From Pirellulales bacterium (GTDB taxonomy: Bacteria; Planctomycetota; Planctomycetia; Pirellulales; Thermoguttaceae), in NCBI GenBank assembly GCA_030605745.1, contig JAUWHT010000016.1, positions 1 to 17,521 of the forward strand: 17,521 nucleotides of DNA, in the 5' to 3' direction. The notes under the pieces are model-generated. The model was not told the origin of the DNA, did no database searches, and saw only the letters and a list, made by a program, of their open reading frames with translations. Position numbers and translations under genes: made by a program. Every line of letters starts with the position of its first letter. The first letter of the stretch is position 1. This document shows, piece by piece, positions 6,049-13,430 of the stretch.

Positions 6049-6783
6049 TATAACCCAAAGGAACACGCCTGACAGGATGATCACGGCAAAGATCAGCAGG
6101 ATGACGACGACGATCTGGGTGTTCTTGGACCTACGCCGCCACCTGGCTCGCCGGGTACGAGCGATGGTGGCTGGAGAAGTCTCGCCCGTGGTGATCGCTT
6201 CCAGTGGAGATTCCGGCTCGCCGGCGCCCAACTGCGGAAACACCTCGGCGGCTTCCTGCCAATCCCGCCAACCTTCCCGCCACACCAGCGAATCGCCGCT
6301 CACCCGGCCTTCTTCGATCCAGGTGTGCACGACGTCGCTGCCGGCCGGGCCGAACTGGCCGCCGGCCGGCGGTCGGACGTACCAGACCACGTCGCCGGCT
6401 TCGGCCAGGGGATCGGCCACGCCGGTCGCGGCCGGCGCCGCCGGTTGTGGCTGAGCCGGTACAAGAACCGCCGCCGGAAACGACTCGAGCGGTGCGGCGG
6501 CCGCCGGCTCCTGAGAGACAACCACTGGCGACGGTTGAGGTGGGGTGCCCCCGCCGTCGTCGGTAGGTGCGGCGGCCGGCGGGGCGTCTTGCGGTTGGGC
6601 TCCGCCGGTCGGCTGCCACGCGTTGGCCCGCCTGGCGTCTTCTGCCGCCTTGGAGCTTGGCCGGGTGCTCTGCGTGGGGATTTGGATTTTTGCCCCACAG
6701 TACGGGCAAATTCCCTTCCGCCCGGCCTGAAACTCCTTGACGTTCAGCCTGTGCCCGTTCGGACAATAAAACCGAATACCCAT
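6022..6783 (-). CDS. Zinc-ribbon / GYF_2 domain membrane protein
   Basis: 253 aa from the Met at 6783. GGAGG lies about 12 bases upstream; a Met eight codons earlier has no such site. The N-terminal zinc ribbon CPNGH...CPYCG has Cys7, His11, Cys26 and Cys29 as ligands. A long Pro/Ala/Gln-rich linker follows (about 40-128). Next is a GYF_2-type domain, about 132-186: WYVRPPAGGQFGPAG, then VSGDSLVWREGWRDWQEAAE. An Arg-rich stretch (208-219) precedes one membrane helix (223-245, IVVVILLIFAVIILSGVFLW). Topology is probably N-in with the domains in the cytoplasm. GYF_2 domains are often linked to peptide binding; the partner is unknown. The final residues GQSALSH are encoded by an inverted repeat arm, so the native C-terminus may have been replaced. 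Confidence 0.8.
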   Translation of the reverse strand: MGIRFYCPNGHRLNVKEFQAGRKGICPYCGAKIQIPTQSTRPSSKAAEDARRANAWQPTGGAQPQDAPPAAAPTDDGGGTPPQPSPVVVSQEPAAAAPLESFPAAVLVPAQPQPAAPAATGVADPLAEAGDVVWYVRPPAGGQFGPAGSDVVHTWIEEGRVSGDSLVWREGWRDWQEAAEVFPQLGAGEPESPLEAITTGETSPATIARTRRARWRRRSKNTQIVVVILLIFAVIILSGVFLWVIWGQSALSH

Positions 6784-6907
6784 CTCTTGCCGTCGCCTCC
6801 AATCCATTAATTATACCTTCGGCGAGAACCGCGTGAAGTCAACCTTTCCTCCCGTGGCGCCAATTTTCCTCGTGGCCTACTCCCGTTGCACGGGCGTTTT
6901 CGCCACA

Positions 6908-6945
6908 AGATGTAGTGGGTACCTGAGTGTTCTACCACTACATCT
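6908..6945. other. 11-bp inverted repeat in the divergent intergenic region
   Basis: AGATGTAGTGG (6908-6918) and CCACTACATCT (6935-6945) pair perfectly around a 16-nt loop. They lie in the 340-nt gene-free region between the minus-strand block and the plus-strand TAT cluster. Possible operator or hairpin; no T-run follows. No gene was seen in 6784-7125. Confidence 0.5.
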
Positions 6946-6995
6946 GGTAGCGTGCAATGATCTTGGGACACGAGGCCAATTTTCGATTCTGGCGT

Positions 6996-7025
6996 TTGAC
7001 GGGGTTGCAGCGGATATGGTATTCT
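6996..7025 (+). promoter_or_regulatory. Candidate promoter for the TAT-protein cluster
   Basis: TTGACG (6996-7001) and TATTCT (7020-7025) are spaced by 18 nt, a fair sigma70-like pair about 100 nt before the first start at 7126. Sequence match only. Confidence 0.35.
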
Positions 7026-7125
7026 CAAAAGTTGTGCTAGCAATGGGTGCTGGCACGGCGGGTTGGGCGGCCCGTGCGAAACGCGCAAATCTCGCCCGCG
7101 TTGAGTACACCCAAGGAGCACTGGC

Positions 7126-7356
7126 ATGTCTAAGCGTACAAGTGACCTGCGGCTGAATCGGAGATGTTTTCTAGAGATCTCCTCAGGGGTGGCGGGCGGA
7201 ATGCTCATGCCGTACTTGTGGACCGGCGCACGCGCAGCACCTTCGGAGGCCAAGAACGACCGCATCAATGCGGAACTTCTTCGACTGCATCAAGACCCGC
7301 AAGTTGCCTGCTCCGGACATCTTCAGCCACCACCGGGTGATGAACTCCTGCCATAA
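7126..7356 (+). pseudogene. Gfo/Idh/MocA oxidoreductase reduced to signal peptide and C-terminal tail
   Basis: AAGGAG lies eight bases before the start. The first about 46 residues are a planctomycete-type TAT leader (NRRCFLEISSGVAGG, then LWTGARA) ending in KNDRIN, the point where the Rossmann fold of a Gfo/Idh protein should begin. Instead the sequence jumps, in the +1 frame from about 7265, to MRNFFDCIKTRKLPAPDIF and SHHRVMNSCH. These match the conserved C-terminal region of the same family ('..NFFDCI+sRk.P..D...H+...SCH'). The roughly 300 residues of NAD-binding and catalytic core are absent and the two pieces are in different frames. So this is one gene with a large internal deletion. 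The tail runs into the ribosome binding site of the next gene. Confidence 0.75.
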
Positions 7357-7368
7357 AGGACAACTTCG

Positions 7369-8379
7369 ATGCAAGAAGACAAAGCCAACGTCTCGCGTCG
7401 CGATTTCATCAAGCACACCGCGGCCACGGCGGCTGTCGGCGCCGCAGCGGCGCCGTCGATGCTGGGTAGCCAGATGCCCTCAACAGCCAACGCGGCCGAG
7501 GCGGCTGCAGGAGCAACTCCGACGACGCCGGCGAAGCCGTTGCCCTCGATTCAACTCGGGTCGTACCGCATCAGCCGGCTGGTCGCCGGGGCCAACCCGC
7601 TCAGCGGATACTCGTATCAGGGAGCGCACGCCACGCATTGCATGAAGGAATACTTCACCCTGGAGCGGCAGGTCGAGTTCCTCCAGCACTGCGAGCGCGC
7701 GGGAATCACGGCGCACCAATTCTCGGGCTACAAGAAGTCCGAGTACCTGCGCGCTGCCCGCGACCACGGCGTCAAAATGTCTTACTTCGGGCTGCACACC
7801 GACGTCTCCACGATTGAAGACGCGATCAAAAGCGTCCAACCGATCGCCCTGGTACACCACGGCGGGGCAACCGACAGGGCGTTCGCCGACGGGAAGCACC
7901 AGAAGGTGCATGACTTCGTCAAGGCCGTGCATGACGGCGGCATCATGGCCGGCGTCTCGGCCCACAATCCCGACTGCATCAAGCGCATCGCCGACGAGGG
8001 GTGGAATGTCGACTTCTTCATGACCTGCTTCTATTTCATCTCCCGCGGGCATGTCCCGGGGGCGATGGAAAAAGTCCCGCCGGTGTGCACCCTCGATATG
8101 ACGTCATACGCTTGGTACAAGGACGACCCGGCGGCGATGACCGCGGTGGTCCGGCAGGTCAAGCAGCCGTGTTTCGGCTTCAAGATCCTGGCGGCGGGCC
8201 GGGCGTGTCTGAACGAGCGCCGGGTCCGCGAGGCGTTCAAGATCGCGTTTTCCAACATCAAGCCCGTCGACGGCGTCATCGTCGGCATGTTTCCCCGCTA
8301 TGTCGACGAAATCCAGTTCGACGTCGAGGCCGCGCGCCGTTACGGGCAAGTCCTCAAGGCAAATCGTCAAGCATCATAG
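7369..8379 (+). CDS. TAT-exported TIM-barrel protein, aldo/keto reductase-like
   Basis: 336 aa. The N-terminus has a TAT motif SRRDFIKH (9-16), an Ala-rich hydrophobic stretch and a spacer ending around residue 55. The mature part begins ISRLVAGANPLSGYSYQG (about 68-85), the aldo/keto-reductase-like first strand, and continues with alternating helix/strand units such as RQVEFLQHCERAGITAHQF and VKMSYFGLHTD, consistent with a TIM barrel. The usual AKR catalytic Asp-Tyr-Lys-His set was not located with confidence, so the activity is uncertain. It is followed after 16 nt by an intact Gfo/Idh gene, giving a likely two-gene unit for periplasmic sugar or polyol oxidation. Alternative: a sugar isomerase-like TIM barrel. 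The start has AAGGACAA upstream, within the decayed gene before it. Confidence 0.7.
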   Translation: MQEDKANVSRRDFIKHTAATAAVGAAAAPSMLGSQMPSTANAAEAAAGATPTTPAKPLPSIQLGSYRISRLVAGANPLSGYSYQGAHATHCMKEYFTLERQVEFLQHCERAGITAHQFSGYKKSEYLRAARDHGVKMSYFGLHTDVSTIEDAIKSVQPIALVHHGGATDRAFADGKHQKVHDFVKAVHDGGIMAGVSAHNPDCIKRIADEGWNVDFFMTCFYFISRGHVPGAMEKVPPVCTLDMTSYAWYKDDPAAMTAVVRQVKQPCFGFKILAAGRACLNERRVREAFKIAFSNIKPVDGVIVGMFPRYVDEIQFDVEAARRYGQVLKANRQAS

Positions 8380-8395
8380 CTACGGAGTCGATTCC

Positions 8396-9742
8396 ATGAA
8401 TCCCACACAGTCCTCTCATGTTTCCAACATATCACGGCGCCGTTTCTTGAAAAACTCCGCCGGCATGCTGGCCGCCGGTTCGCTGGCGGGCTGGCCGAGC
8501 ATCTCCCGCTCGGCGCACGCGGCCGGGTCCGAGACGATCCGTATCGGCTTCGTCGGCTGCGGCAACCGCGGAACCGGGGCCTGCAAGGAGGCATTGAGCG
8601 TCAAGGCCCCCGTCAAGCTCGTGGCCGTCGGCGACCTGTTTCCGAAGCGGATCGAAATCAGCCTGAAGAACCTGCGGAAATACCCGGAGATCAATCCGCG
8701 AATCGACGTGCCCGCCGAGCGATGTTTCACGGGGTTCGATGCCTACCAGAAAGTGCTCGAGGCGGGCGTGGACATGGTCCTATTGACCACGCCGCCGCAT
8801 TTCCGGCCGATACACTATGCAGCCGCCATCAAGGCCGGCAAGCACGTGTTCATGGAGAAACCGTTGTGCGTCGATGCTCCGGGATATCGCACGCTTGTGG
8901 CGGCCAACGAGGAAGCCCAGCAGAAAAAGCTCTCGGTAGTCGTCGGCCTGCAGCGGCGGCATCAGCAGAACTATTTGGAGGGGATCCAAAGGATCCGCGA
9001 CGGTGAGATCGGAACGATCTACCTTCTGCGCACCTACTTCAACATGCCCTCCGGCGGTCGTAGCGGGAAGCTCAAGCCCAAGGGTATGAGCGAAATGGAG
9101 TATCAGATCCGCCACTGGGGCGTCTTCTGCTGGCTCTGCGGCGACCACCTCGTGGAGCAGGCCACCCATGAGATCGACGTGGCCAATTGGATCATGGATG
9201 CCCATCCGGTGCGAGCCAATGGAATGGGCGGGCGACAAGTCCGCACCGGTCCCGGTAATGGCGACGTCTGGGATCATCACTTCATTGAATTCGAGTACGC
9301 CAATGGAGTGCGGTTCTACTGCCAAGCGCGGCAACAGCCCGGCACCTGGAGCCATGTCTCCGACAACATTCATGGGACCAAGGGCGAGATGACGATCGGC
9401 ACGGGCGCTTGGGGACTGGGTAAGCTCGGTCCGCGCGAGCTACGATCACGAAAATTGCGCGCCATCAACCCCTACCAGCAGGAACACCAAGACCTGGCCA
9501 TGAGCATCGTTGGCGACGGGCCATATCGCATGGAAGCCGACTACGGCGCCACCAGCAGTATGACGGCCGTGATGGGCCGCATGGCCACGTACTCCGGCAA
9601 TCTGGTTACTTGGGACGAGGCGACTGCCGCCGCGCAGCGTCTGGCGCCAGTGCGCTACGCTCTGGACGCCGAACCGCCCGTGCTTCCGCTGCCTGATGGC
9701 AGCTACCAAGCTGCCATGCCAGGGATCAGCAAGGTCTTCTGA
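8396..9742 (+). CDS. TAT-exported Gfo/Idh/MocA-family oxidoreductase
   Basis: 448 aa from the Met at 8396 (CGGAG upstream); the frame opens further 5' but that part overlaps the preceding gene. The TAT motif is SRRRFLKN (13-20), followed by a hydrophobic stretch. The Rossmann fold starts at IRIGFVGCGNRGTGA (about 48-62). The family EKP motif is in HVFMEKPLCVDAPGY (about 151-165). In the C-terminal domain, HLVEQATHEIDVANWIMDAHP is the helix carrying the His-x-x-Asp pattern (here EIDVANW). It ends in a Pro-rich tail. Such proteins oxidise or reduce sugars, inositols or glycosidic substrates with NAD(P); the substrate cannot be read. It sits 16 nt after the TIM-barrel gene, with which it likely works. 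Confidence 0.9.
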   Translation: MNPTQSSHVSNISRRRFLKNSAGMLAAGSLAGWPSISRSAHAAGSETIRIGFVGCGNRGTGACKEALSVKAPVKLVAVGDLFPKRIEISLKNLRKYPEINPRIDVPAERCFTGFDAYQKVLEAGVDMVLLTTPPHFRPIHYAAAIKAGKHVFMEKPLCVDAPGYRTLVAANEEAQQKKLSVVVGLQRRHQQNYLEGIQRIRDGEIGTIYLLRTYFNMPSGGRSGKLKPKGMSEMEYQIRHWGVFCWLCGDHLVEQATHEIDVANWIMDAHPVRANGMGGRQVRTGPGNGDVWDHHFIEFEYANGVRFYCQARQQPGTWSHVSDNIHGTKGEMTIGTGAWGLGKLGPRELRSRKLRAINPYQQEHQDLAMSIVGDGPYRMEADYGATSSMTAVMGRMATYSGNLVTWDEATAAAQRLAPVRYALDAEPPVLPLPDGSYQAAMPGISKVF

Positions 9743-9810
9743 TGTTCAAATGGTTGTGCGATCCATGAACGGTCACCATTGTTATAACCGTTGGCGAGGA
9801 GCATTCACTG

Positions 9811-10054
9811 ATGTCCGAAAACAGAATCACCCGTCGCCAGTTTGTGCGCGACGGTGGTGCGGCTGCCGCGGCGGCGATCGCGAAAGAAAAGGCGGGGGTC
9901 GAAGCAAAGATCAAGGCCCTGATGCAGCAGGGATGCGGTATCGTCTGTCTGCACTACGCCACCGGAGAAGCCGAAGAAGGAAATCATCGGCTGGGCCATC
10001 GTCAGGCCGGACGGCGGCCGGGGAGTGGGATTCACCTCACCTCACTACTGGTGA
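9811..10054 (+). pseudogene. Decayed TAT-secreted ThuA-like protein
   Basis: GAGGAG precedes the start. A TAT leader (TRRQFVRDGGAAAAAAIA, residues 7-24) is joined directly to KIKALMQQGCGIVCLHYA, a segment resembling ThuA-like (glutamine amidotransferase-fold) proteins. The frame then shifts by one near 9965 and continues KPKKEIIGWAIVRPDGG, RGVGFTSPHYW, stop at 10052. 'A..RPdGGRg.GFT..H' is a conserved stretch of planctomycete ThuA-like proteins. Large parts between and after are missing. The unbroken frame running on to 10263 is unrelated sequence. ThuA-like genes often accompany Gfo/Idh genes in planctomycetes, so this was likely part of the same cluster. The following 10055-10296 holds only a small hairpin (10107-10123). 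Confidence 0.65.
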
Positions 10055-10296
10055 GTTCAAACCCCGATCGGTCTTGCCGCGTCCACGGTAGTTTAACAGG
10101 ATGTGGCGCGACCACCGGTCGCGGCTTTATGACTCGTTTTGACGACTTTAATTCCCGGATACCCTCGGTGCCAGTTCCATGGAACGCCTGCCCACTGAAC
10201 GAGCCATCCAGCAGCAGACCGAGGGGTTTACCCGAATCCGGAAGCGGTAATCGGCTTTGTTGACGCGAGGGAATGGGATGCTGGTTCCGGAAAGCC

Positions 10297-11280
10297 ATGT
10301 CTGCGCCACTTTGTGAAATCCCCGACCTGGCCTGCCAACTCCACAAGTTACTCGGGCAGGTCCCCGCCGGACGGGTTACCACCTATGGTGCCCTGGCCGA
10401 GGCGTTAGGCAACCGGATCGCCGCCCGCTGGGTGGGACATTTTGTGCTGCACCACGAGCATGGCCCGGGCTGCCCGTGCCATCGCGTGGTCCGTGCCGAC
10501 GGGCGGCTTGGCCAATACATCGACGGCGGAGAAAAGGCCAAGGCGCAGCGGTTGGCCGATGAAGCAGTCGAGGTCCGGCAAGGCGCCGTCGATCTGGATC
10601 GCTACGAGTACAGACACTTTATCTCCGAAAAACCGTTGGAAAAACTCCGGAAGGTGCAAGAGGCGCTGGCGTCGAAGGTCTCGCTCCGCCCGCGGCGACG
10701 TGTCCCCAAGCTGGTCGGCGGGGTCGACGTTTCGTATCCCGGGCCGGACGAAGGCGTGGCCGCCTACGCGCTGGTCGAGACGGCCGGCGGGCGGCTGGTC
10801 TGGTCGACGACTGTCCGCCGTCGCGTGATGTTCCCTTACATCAGCACGTATCTGTCTTTCCGCGAGTTGCCCATCCTGTTGGACTTGCTTGGGGAGGTCC
10901 GTGCAGCCGGGCGGCTGTCGCGGGTGCTGCTAGTCGACGGCAGCGGGATACTCCACCAGCGGCACGCCGGCATCGCTACGCACCTTGGCGTGGCCGCCTC
11001 GCTGCCGACCATCGGCGTGACCAAGAAGCTTCTCTGCGGCCGGGTCGATCTGGAAGACATGCAGCCGGAGCAGTCACGGCCGGTGGTCTACGAAGACCGC
11101 CTGACCGGCGTGGCACTGCGGTCGACTGCCGGGAGCCGGCGTCCGATTTTCATTTCGCCGGGTCACCTGCTTGATGTGGGCTATGCCGAGCGGCTGGTCC
11201 GGCGACTGCTTGTCGGCCGGCGGCTGCCCGAGCCGCTCTACTGGGCCGACCGTCTGAGCCGGGCCCGCGGCAGAATATAG
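10297..11280 (+). CDS. Fusion: O6-alkylguanine-DNA alkyltransferase domain + endonuclease V
   Basis: 327 aa from the Met at 10297 (GGAA eight bases before; a Met eight codons earlier has GAGG too close, so the start is uncertain). Residues 12-75 are the DNA-binding/active-site domain of MGMT: VPAGRVTTYGALAEALG, the arginine-finger region ARWVGHF, and PCHRVV with the acceptor Cys61. The separate N-terminal lobe and the usual NP turn are absent. Residues 112-310 are endonuclease V: VGGVDVSY (Asp144), YISTYLSFREL (Glu190), VLLVDGSGILHQRHAG (Asp214) and IGVTKKLLCG, then a C-terminal SPGHLLDVG. These three acids match the metal-binding set of EndoV, which nicks next to deoxyinosine. The fusion would couple repair of alkylated and deaminated bases in the cytoplasm. 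A similar AGT-EndoV fusion is known in the archaeon Ferroplasma acidarmanus. Confidence 0.9.
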   Translation: MSAPLCEIPDLACQLHKLLGQVPAGRVTTYGALAEALGNRIAARWVGHFVLHHEHGPGCPCHRVVRADGRLGQYIDGGEKAKAQRLADEAVEVRQGAVDLDRYEYRHFISEKPLEKLRKVQEALASKVSLRPRRRVPKLVGGVDVSYPGPDEGVAAYALVETAGGRLVWSTTVRRRVMFPYISTYLSFRELPILLDLLGEVRAAGRLSRVLLVDGSGILHQRHAGIATHLGVAASLPTIGVTKKLLCGRVDLEDMQPEQSRPVVYEDRLTGVALRSTAGSRRPIFISPGHLLDVGYAERLVRRLLVGRRLPEPLYWADRLSRARGRI

Positions 11281-11377
11281 ATAATAGCCGCCCGCGCAAT
11301 GCGTCGCGGTGATGCATAATAGCCGGGACGCAACGCGTCGCGGTGATGCACCCGCGGGACGCTGTCCCTCGGCTATT
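11281..11377. repeat. Imperfect tandem repeat with REP-like hairpins
   Basis: Two adjacent copies of about 35 nt (11281-11315 and 11316-11349) both start ATAATAGCCG and end GTCGCGGTGATGC. At 11370-11377 the reverse complement of AATAGCCG closes an inverted repeat, enclosing GGGAC-GCT-GTCCC. The block starts immediately after the stop of the repair gene. The rest of the gene-free stretch to 11598 is AT-richer with no gene seen. Confidence 0.65.
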
Positions 11378-11553
11378 GGACCCGCAAGAATCACGCGAAT
11401 GCTGCATTCCGCTAAAATGTTGCGGATTTCAGATTCAGGATTTGAGATTGAGTCTCAGCAGGGAGGCGGAAGGGAGGAAAATTGCTTGACGTCGTGGGGG
11501 GTTCGCGCCGAAAAAAATGTAAATAGGATTGTGTGATTCAGGCAAACGTCTTA

Positions 11554-11577
11554 GTTTAGCCCCGGCGTCCACGCCGG
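11554..11577. repeat. REP-like palindrome headed by GTTTAGCC
   Basis: GTTTAGCC (11554-11561) is followed by CCGGCG-TCCA-CGCCGG (11562-11577), a 6-bp stem with a 4-nt loop. The same head precedes the palindromes at 721 and 13431, so this is probably a variant of the same family. It lies about 20 nt before the ferredoxin start. Confidence 0.5.
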
Positions 11578-11598
11578 AAAGCAAATCGGAGATACCCC

Positions 11599-11772
11599 AT
11601 GCCAGCAAAAGTGGATTCGGAAACGTGCACCGGCTGTGAATCGTGCGTGGATTCCTGTCCGGTGGAGGCAATCGAAATGCAGGACGACATCGCCGTGGTC
11701 GACGAGGAAACGTGCACCGATTGCGGCGCCTGTGTGGATGCTTGTCCCGTTGAAGCCATCACCATGGACTAG
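11599..11772 (+). CDS. 2[4Fe-4S] bacterial-type ferredoxin
   Basis: 57 aa, complete for a clostridial-type ferredoxin. Two cluster motifs are intact: CTGCESCVDSCPVEA (Cys10, 13, 16, 20) and CTDCGACVDACPVEA (Cys39, 42, 45, 49), each CxxCxxCxxxCP. The protein is acidic, as usual for ferredoxins, and the two halves are near-duplicates. It is a soluble one-electron carrier in the cytoplasm. CGGAG lies eight bases upstream. The next gene (ClpP-like) starts 17 nt later and ApbE overlaps that one, so a three-gene operon is likely. A REP-like palindrome lies just upstream. Because of its length it is easily missed. Confidence 0.93.
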   Translation: MPAKVDSETCTGCESCVDSCPVEAIEMQDDIAVVDEETCTDCGACVDACPVEAITMD

Positions 11773-11789
11773 CCAGGCTTTGAGGCCCA

Positions 11790-12320
11790 ATGGACGACCG
11801 CGATCGCGAACAGGAAGGCCCGGTGGAGATTCCGCTGGTTGGCGACCTCACCGAGAACGAGCACGAATTGTGCGAAAAGCTTCTGTCGGTTCCGCCGGGC
11901 GGAGAGTGCATTCTGTACATCGATTCGCTCGGCGGGAGCCCCTACTGCGCAATGGCCCTGACGTCGTTGATTGTGCTGCGCGGGCTTCGGGCAACCGGCG
12001 TGGTGGCCGGCGAATGTTCCTCGGCGGCGTTGTGGCCGTTTGCCGCCTGCGGCCGTCGGCTGGTCACCCCTTACAGCGTCCTGCTGTTTCATCCGATGAA
12101 GTGGCAGAGCGAAGAGAACGTCGCGCTGGGCGAAGCGGCCGAATGGGCACGACACTTCGGCCAGTTGGAAACCGACATGGACCTGCTGCTGGCTCGAATG
12201 CTGGACGTGCCGGCCGAGAAGATACGCCAGTGGGTCCAAGCCGGCCGCTACGTCAGCGGCGCCGAACTGGCCGAAGCCGGACTGGCCGAACTCGTCGAGT
12301 TGAAACCAATGGACTTATGA
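11790..12320 (+). CDS. Divergent ClpP-like serine protease
   Basis: 176 aa, slightly short for ClpP (about 195-205). Visible ClpP features: ILYIDSLGGSPYCAMAL (about 41-57), the oxyanion-type Gly-Gly turn; GECSSAALWPFAACG (74-88), where Ser78 aligns with the catalytic Ser; YSVLLFHPM (95-103) with His101 in place of the usual MIHQP His; and YVSGAELAEAGL (154-165), the conserved C-terminal part. The catalytic Asp expected just before this aligns with Gly152, so the triad looks incomplete; the classic SMG is SAA here. It is either a non-catalytic or retuned ClpP paralogue or one needing another subunit. GAGG is four bases from the start. Its stop overlaps the apbE start (ATGA). Alternative: another member of the ClpP/crotonase superfamily. 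Confidence 0.82.
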   Translation: MDDRDREQEGPVEIPLVGDLTENEHELCEKLLSVPPGGECILYIDSLGGSPYCAMALTSLIVLRGLRATGVVAGECSSAALWPFAACGRRLVTPYSVLLFHPMKWQSEENVALGEAAEWARHFGQLETDMDLLLARMLDVPAEKIRQWVQAGRYVSGAELAEAGLAELVELKPMDL

Positions 12321-13423
12321 AACGCAAGACCAGCCGGCGCGAGTTTCTCAAGGGCAAATCGGCGGCCGACGCGATGGCCCACGCTATCGAGGGAGTACTG
12401 CCGGGTGTAGATTCCAGTGGCCCGGCGGCCCGTGACTCCGGCGAGGCGTACATGGTGCGTATCGCGCGTCGGGCAATGGCTTGCCGGTTCGAGGTTCGCT
12501 TTGGCGCCGGCCGATACGACCGCGGCACCGAACTGGCCGTCGAGGCACTGGACCTGGTCGACGCCCTGGAAGATCAGATGTCGGTCTTTCGGGAAACCAG
12601 CGATATCTGCCGGATCAACCGGACCGCCGGCAGCGAAGCGGTCGAAGTTGAGCAGCGGCTGTTCGAGCTTCTCGAACTTGCCGTTCGCCTGCACCGCGAA
12701 ACCGGCGGGGCGTTCGATATCACCTCCGCGCCGTTGTGGGAAGTCTGGGGGTTCGCGCGCCGCAGCGGGACCCTCCCCAACGAAGAACAACTGGCCGAGG
12801 CCCTGCAAAACGTCGGCTGCCAGCTAATCGAACTCGACGCCCGGCACAAAACGATCCGCTTCCGCCGGCCGGGCGTCCAACTGAGTCTCGGCAGCATCGG
12901 CAAGGGATATGCGCTGGACCGTTGTGCCGAAAAGCTGGTTCCGGCCGGCATCACCGACGTGCTTATTCACGGCGGGCACAGTAGCGTGCTGGCGCACGGC
13001 GCTCAGACGCCGTCGCCAGCCGGATCGCCGGGCAGCATATCCACAGGGTGGCTAGTGGGCATCCGTCATCCGCTGCGCCGGAAGAAACGGCTGGCCGAAA
13101 TTCGCCTTTGTGACCGGGCCCTGGCCACCTCGGGCGGACGAGCCCAGTCGTTCGTGCACAAGGGGCGTCGTTACGGACACATTCTCGATCCGCGTACCGG
13201 TCGGCCGGCCGAGGGAGTCCTTTCGGCCACGGCAATCGCTCCTACCGGGGCAATGGCCGATGCGCTATCGACTACCTTTTACGTGATGGGGCCGCAGAAG
13301 ACACTGGATTACTGCCAAACCCGGCCGGAAATCGCCGCCGTGCTGGTCTGCCCCACCCAGCACAACGATCATATCAAAATCCACACAGCCGGCTTGGCCG
13401 AGGATGAGTTGACGATCTTATAG
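12317..13423 (+). CDS. apbE: ApbE-family FAD:protein FMN transferase
   Basis: 368 aa. The true start is the ATG at 12317, overlapping the ClpP-like stop; the frame is open far upstream but that part is antisense-like shadow. ApbE motifs: ARRAMACRFEVRF (about 50-62), TGGAFDITSAPLWEVW (about 129-144), LSLGSIGKGYALD (189-201), DVLIHGGHSS (214-223), ATSGG (270-274), HILDPRTGRP (288-297) and the metal-binding region AMADALSTTFYVMG (312-325). The enzyme transfers FMN from FAD to Thr/Ser of partner proteins such as NqrC/RnfG. The N-terminus has a TAT-like SRREFLKG (6-13), but the following residues are not hydrophobic, so export is doubtful. No flavinylation target was seen in the window. Pairing with a ferredoxin suggests an electron-transfer function. 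Confidence 0.93.
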   Translation: MKRKTSRREFLKGKSAADAMAHAIEGVLPGVDSSGPAARDSGEAYMVRIARRAMACRFEVRFGAGRYDRGTELAVEALDLVDALEDQMSVFRETSDICRINRTAGSEAVEVEQRLFELLELAVRLHRETGGAFDITSAPLWEVWGFARRSGTLPNEEQLAEALQNVGCQLIELDARHKTIRFRRPGVQLSLGSIGKGYALDRCAEKLVPAGITDVLIHGGHSSVLAHGAQTPSPAGSPGSISTGWLVGIRHPLRRKKRLAEIRLCDRALATSGGRAQSFVHKGRRYGHILDPRTGRPAEGVLSATAIAPTGAMADALSTTFYVMGPQKTLDYCQTRPEIAAVLVCPTQHNDHIKIHTAGLAEDELTIL

Positions 13424-13430
13424 ATATGCC

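Noticed and set aside
6807..7268. Minus-strand open frame of 153 codons
   Set aside because: Overlaps the divergent spacer and the TAT leader remnant; no motif and shadow-like composition.
10055..10263. Continuation of the frame after the ThuA-like remnant
   Set aside because: No similarity to ThuA or other families; the matching frame stops at 10052.
11636..12316. 5' extension of the apbE frame over ferredoxin and ClpP genes
   Set aside because: Low-complexity Arg/Gly-rich sequence out of frame with two clear genes; the real start is the ATG at 12317.
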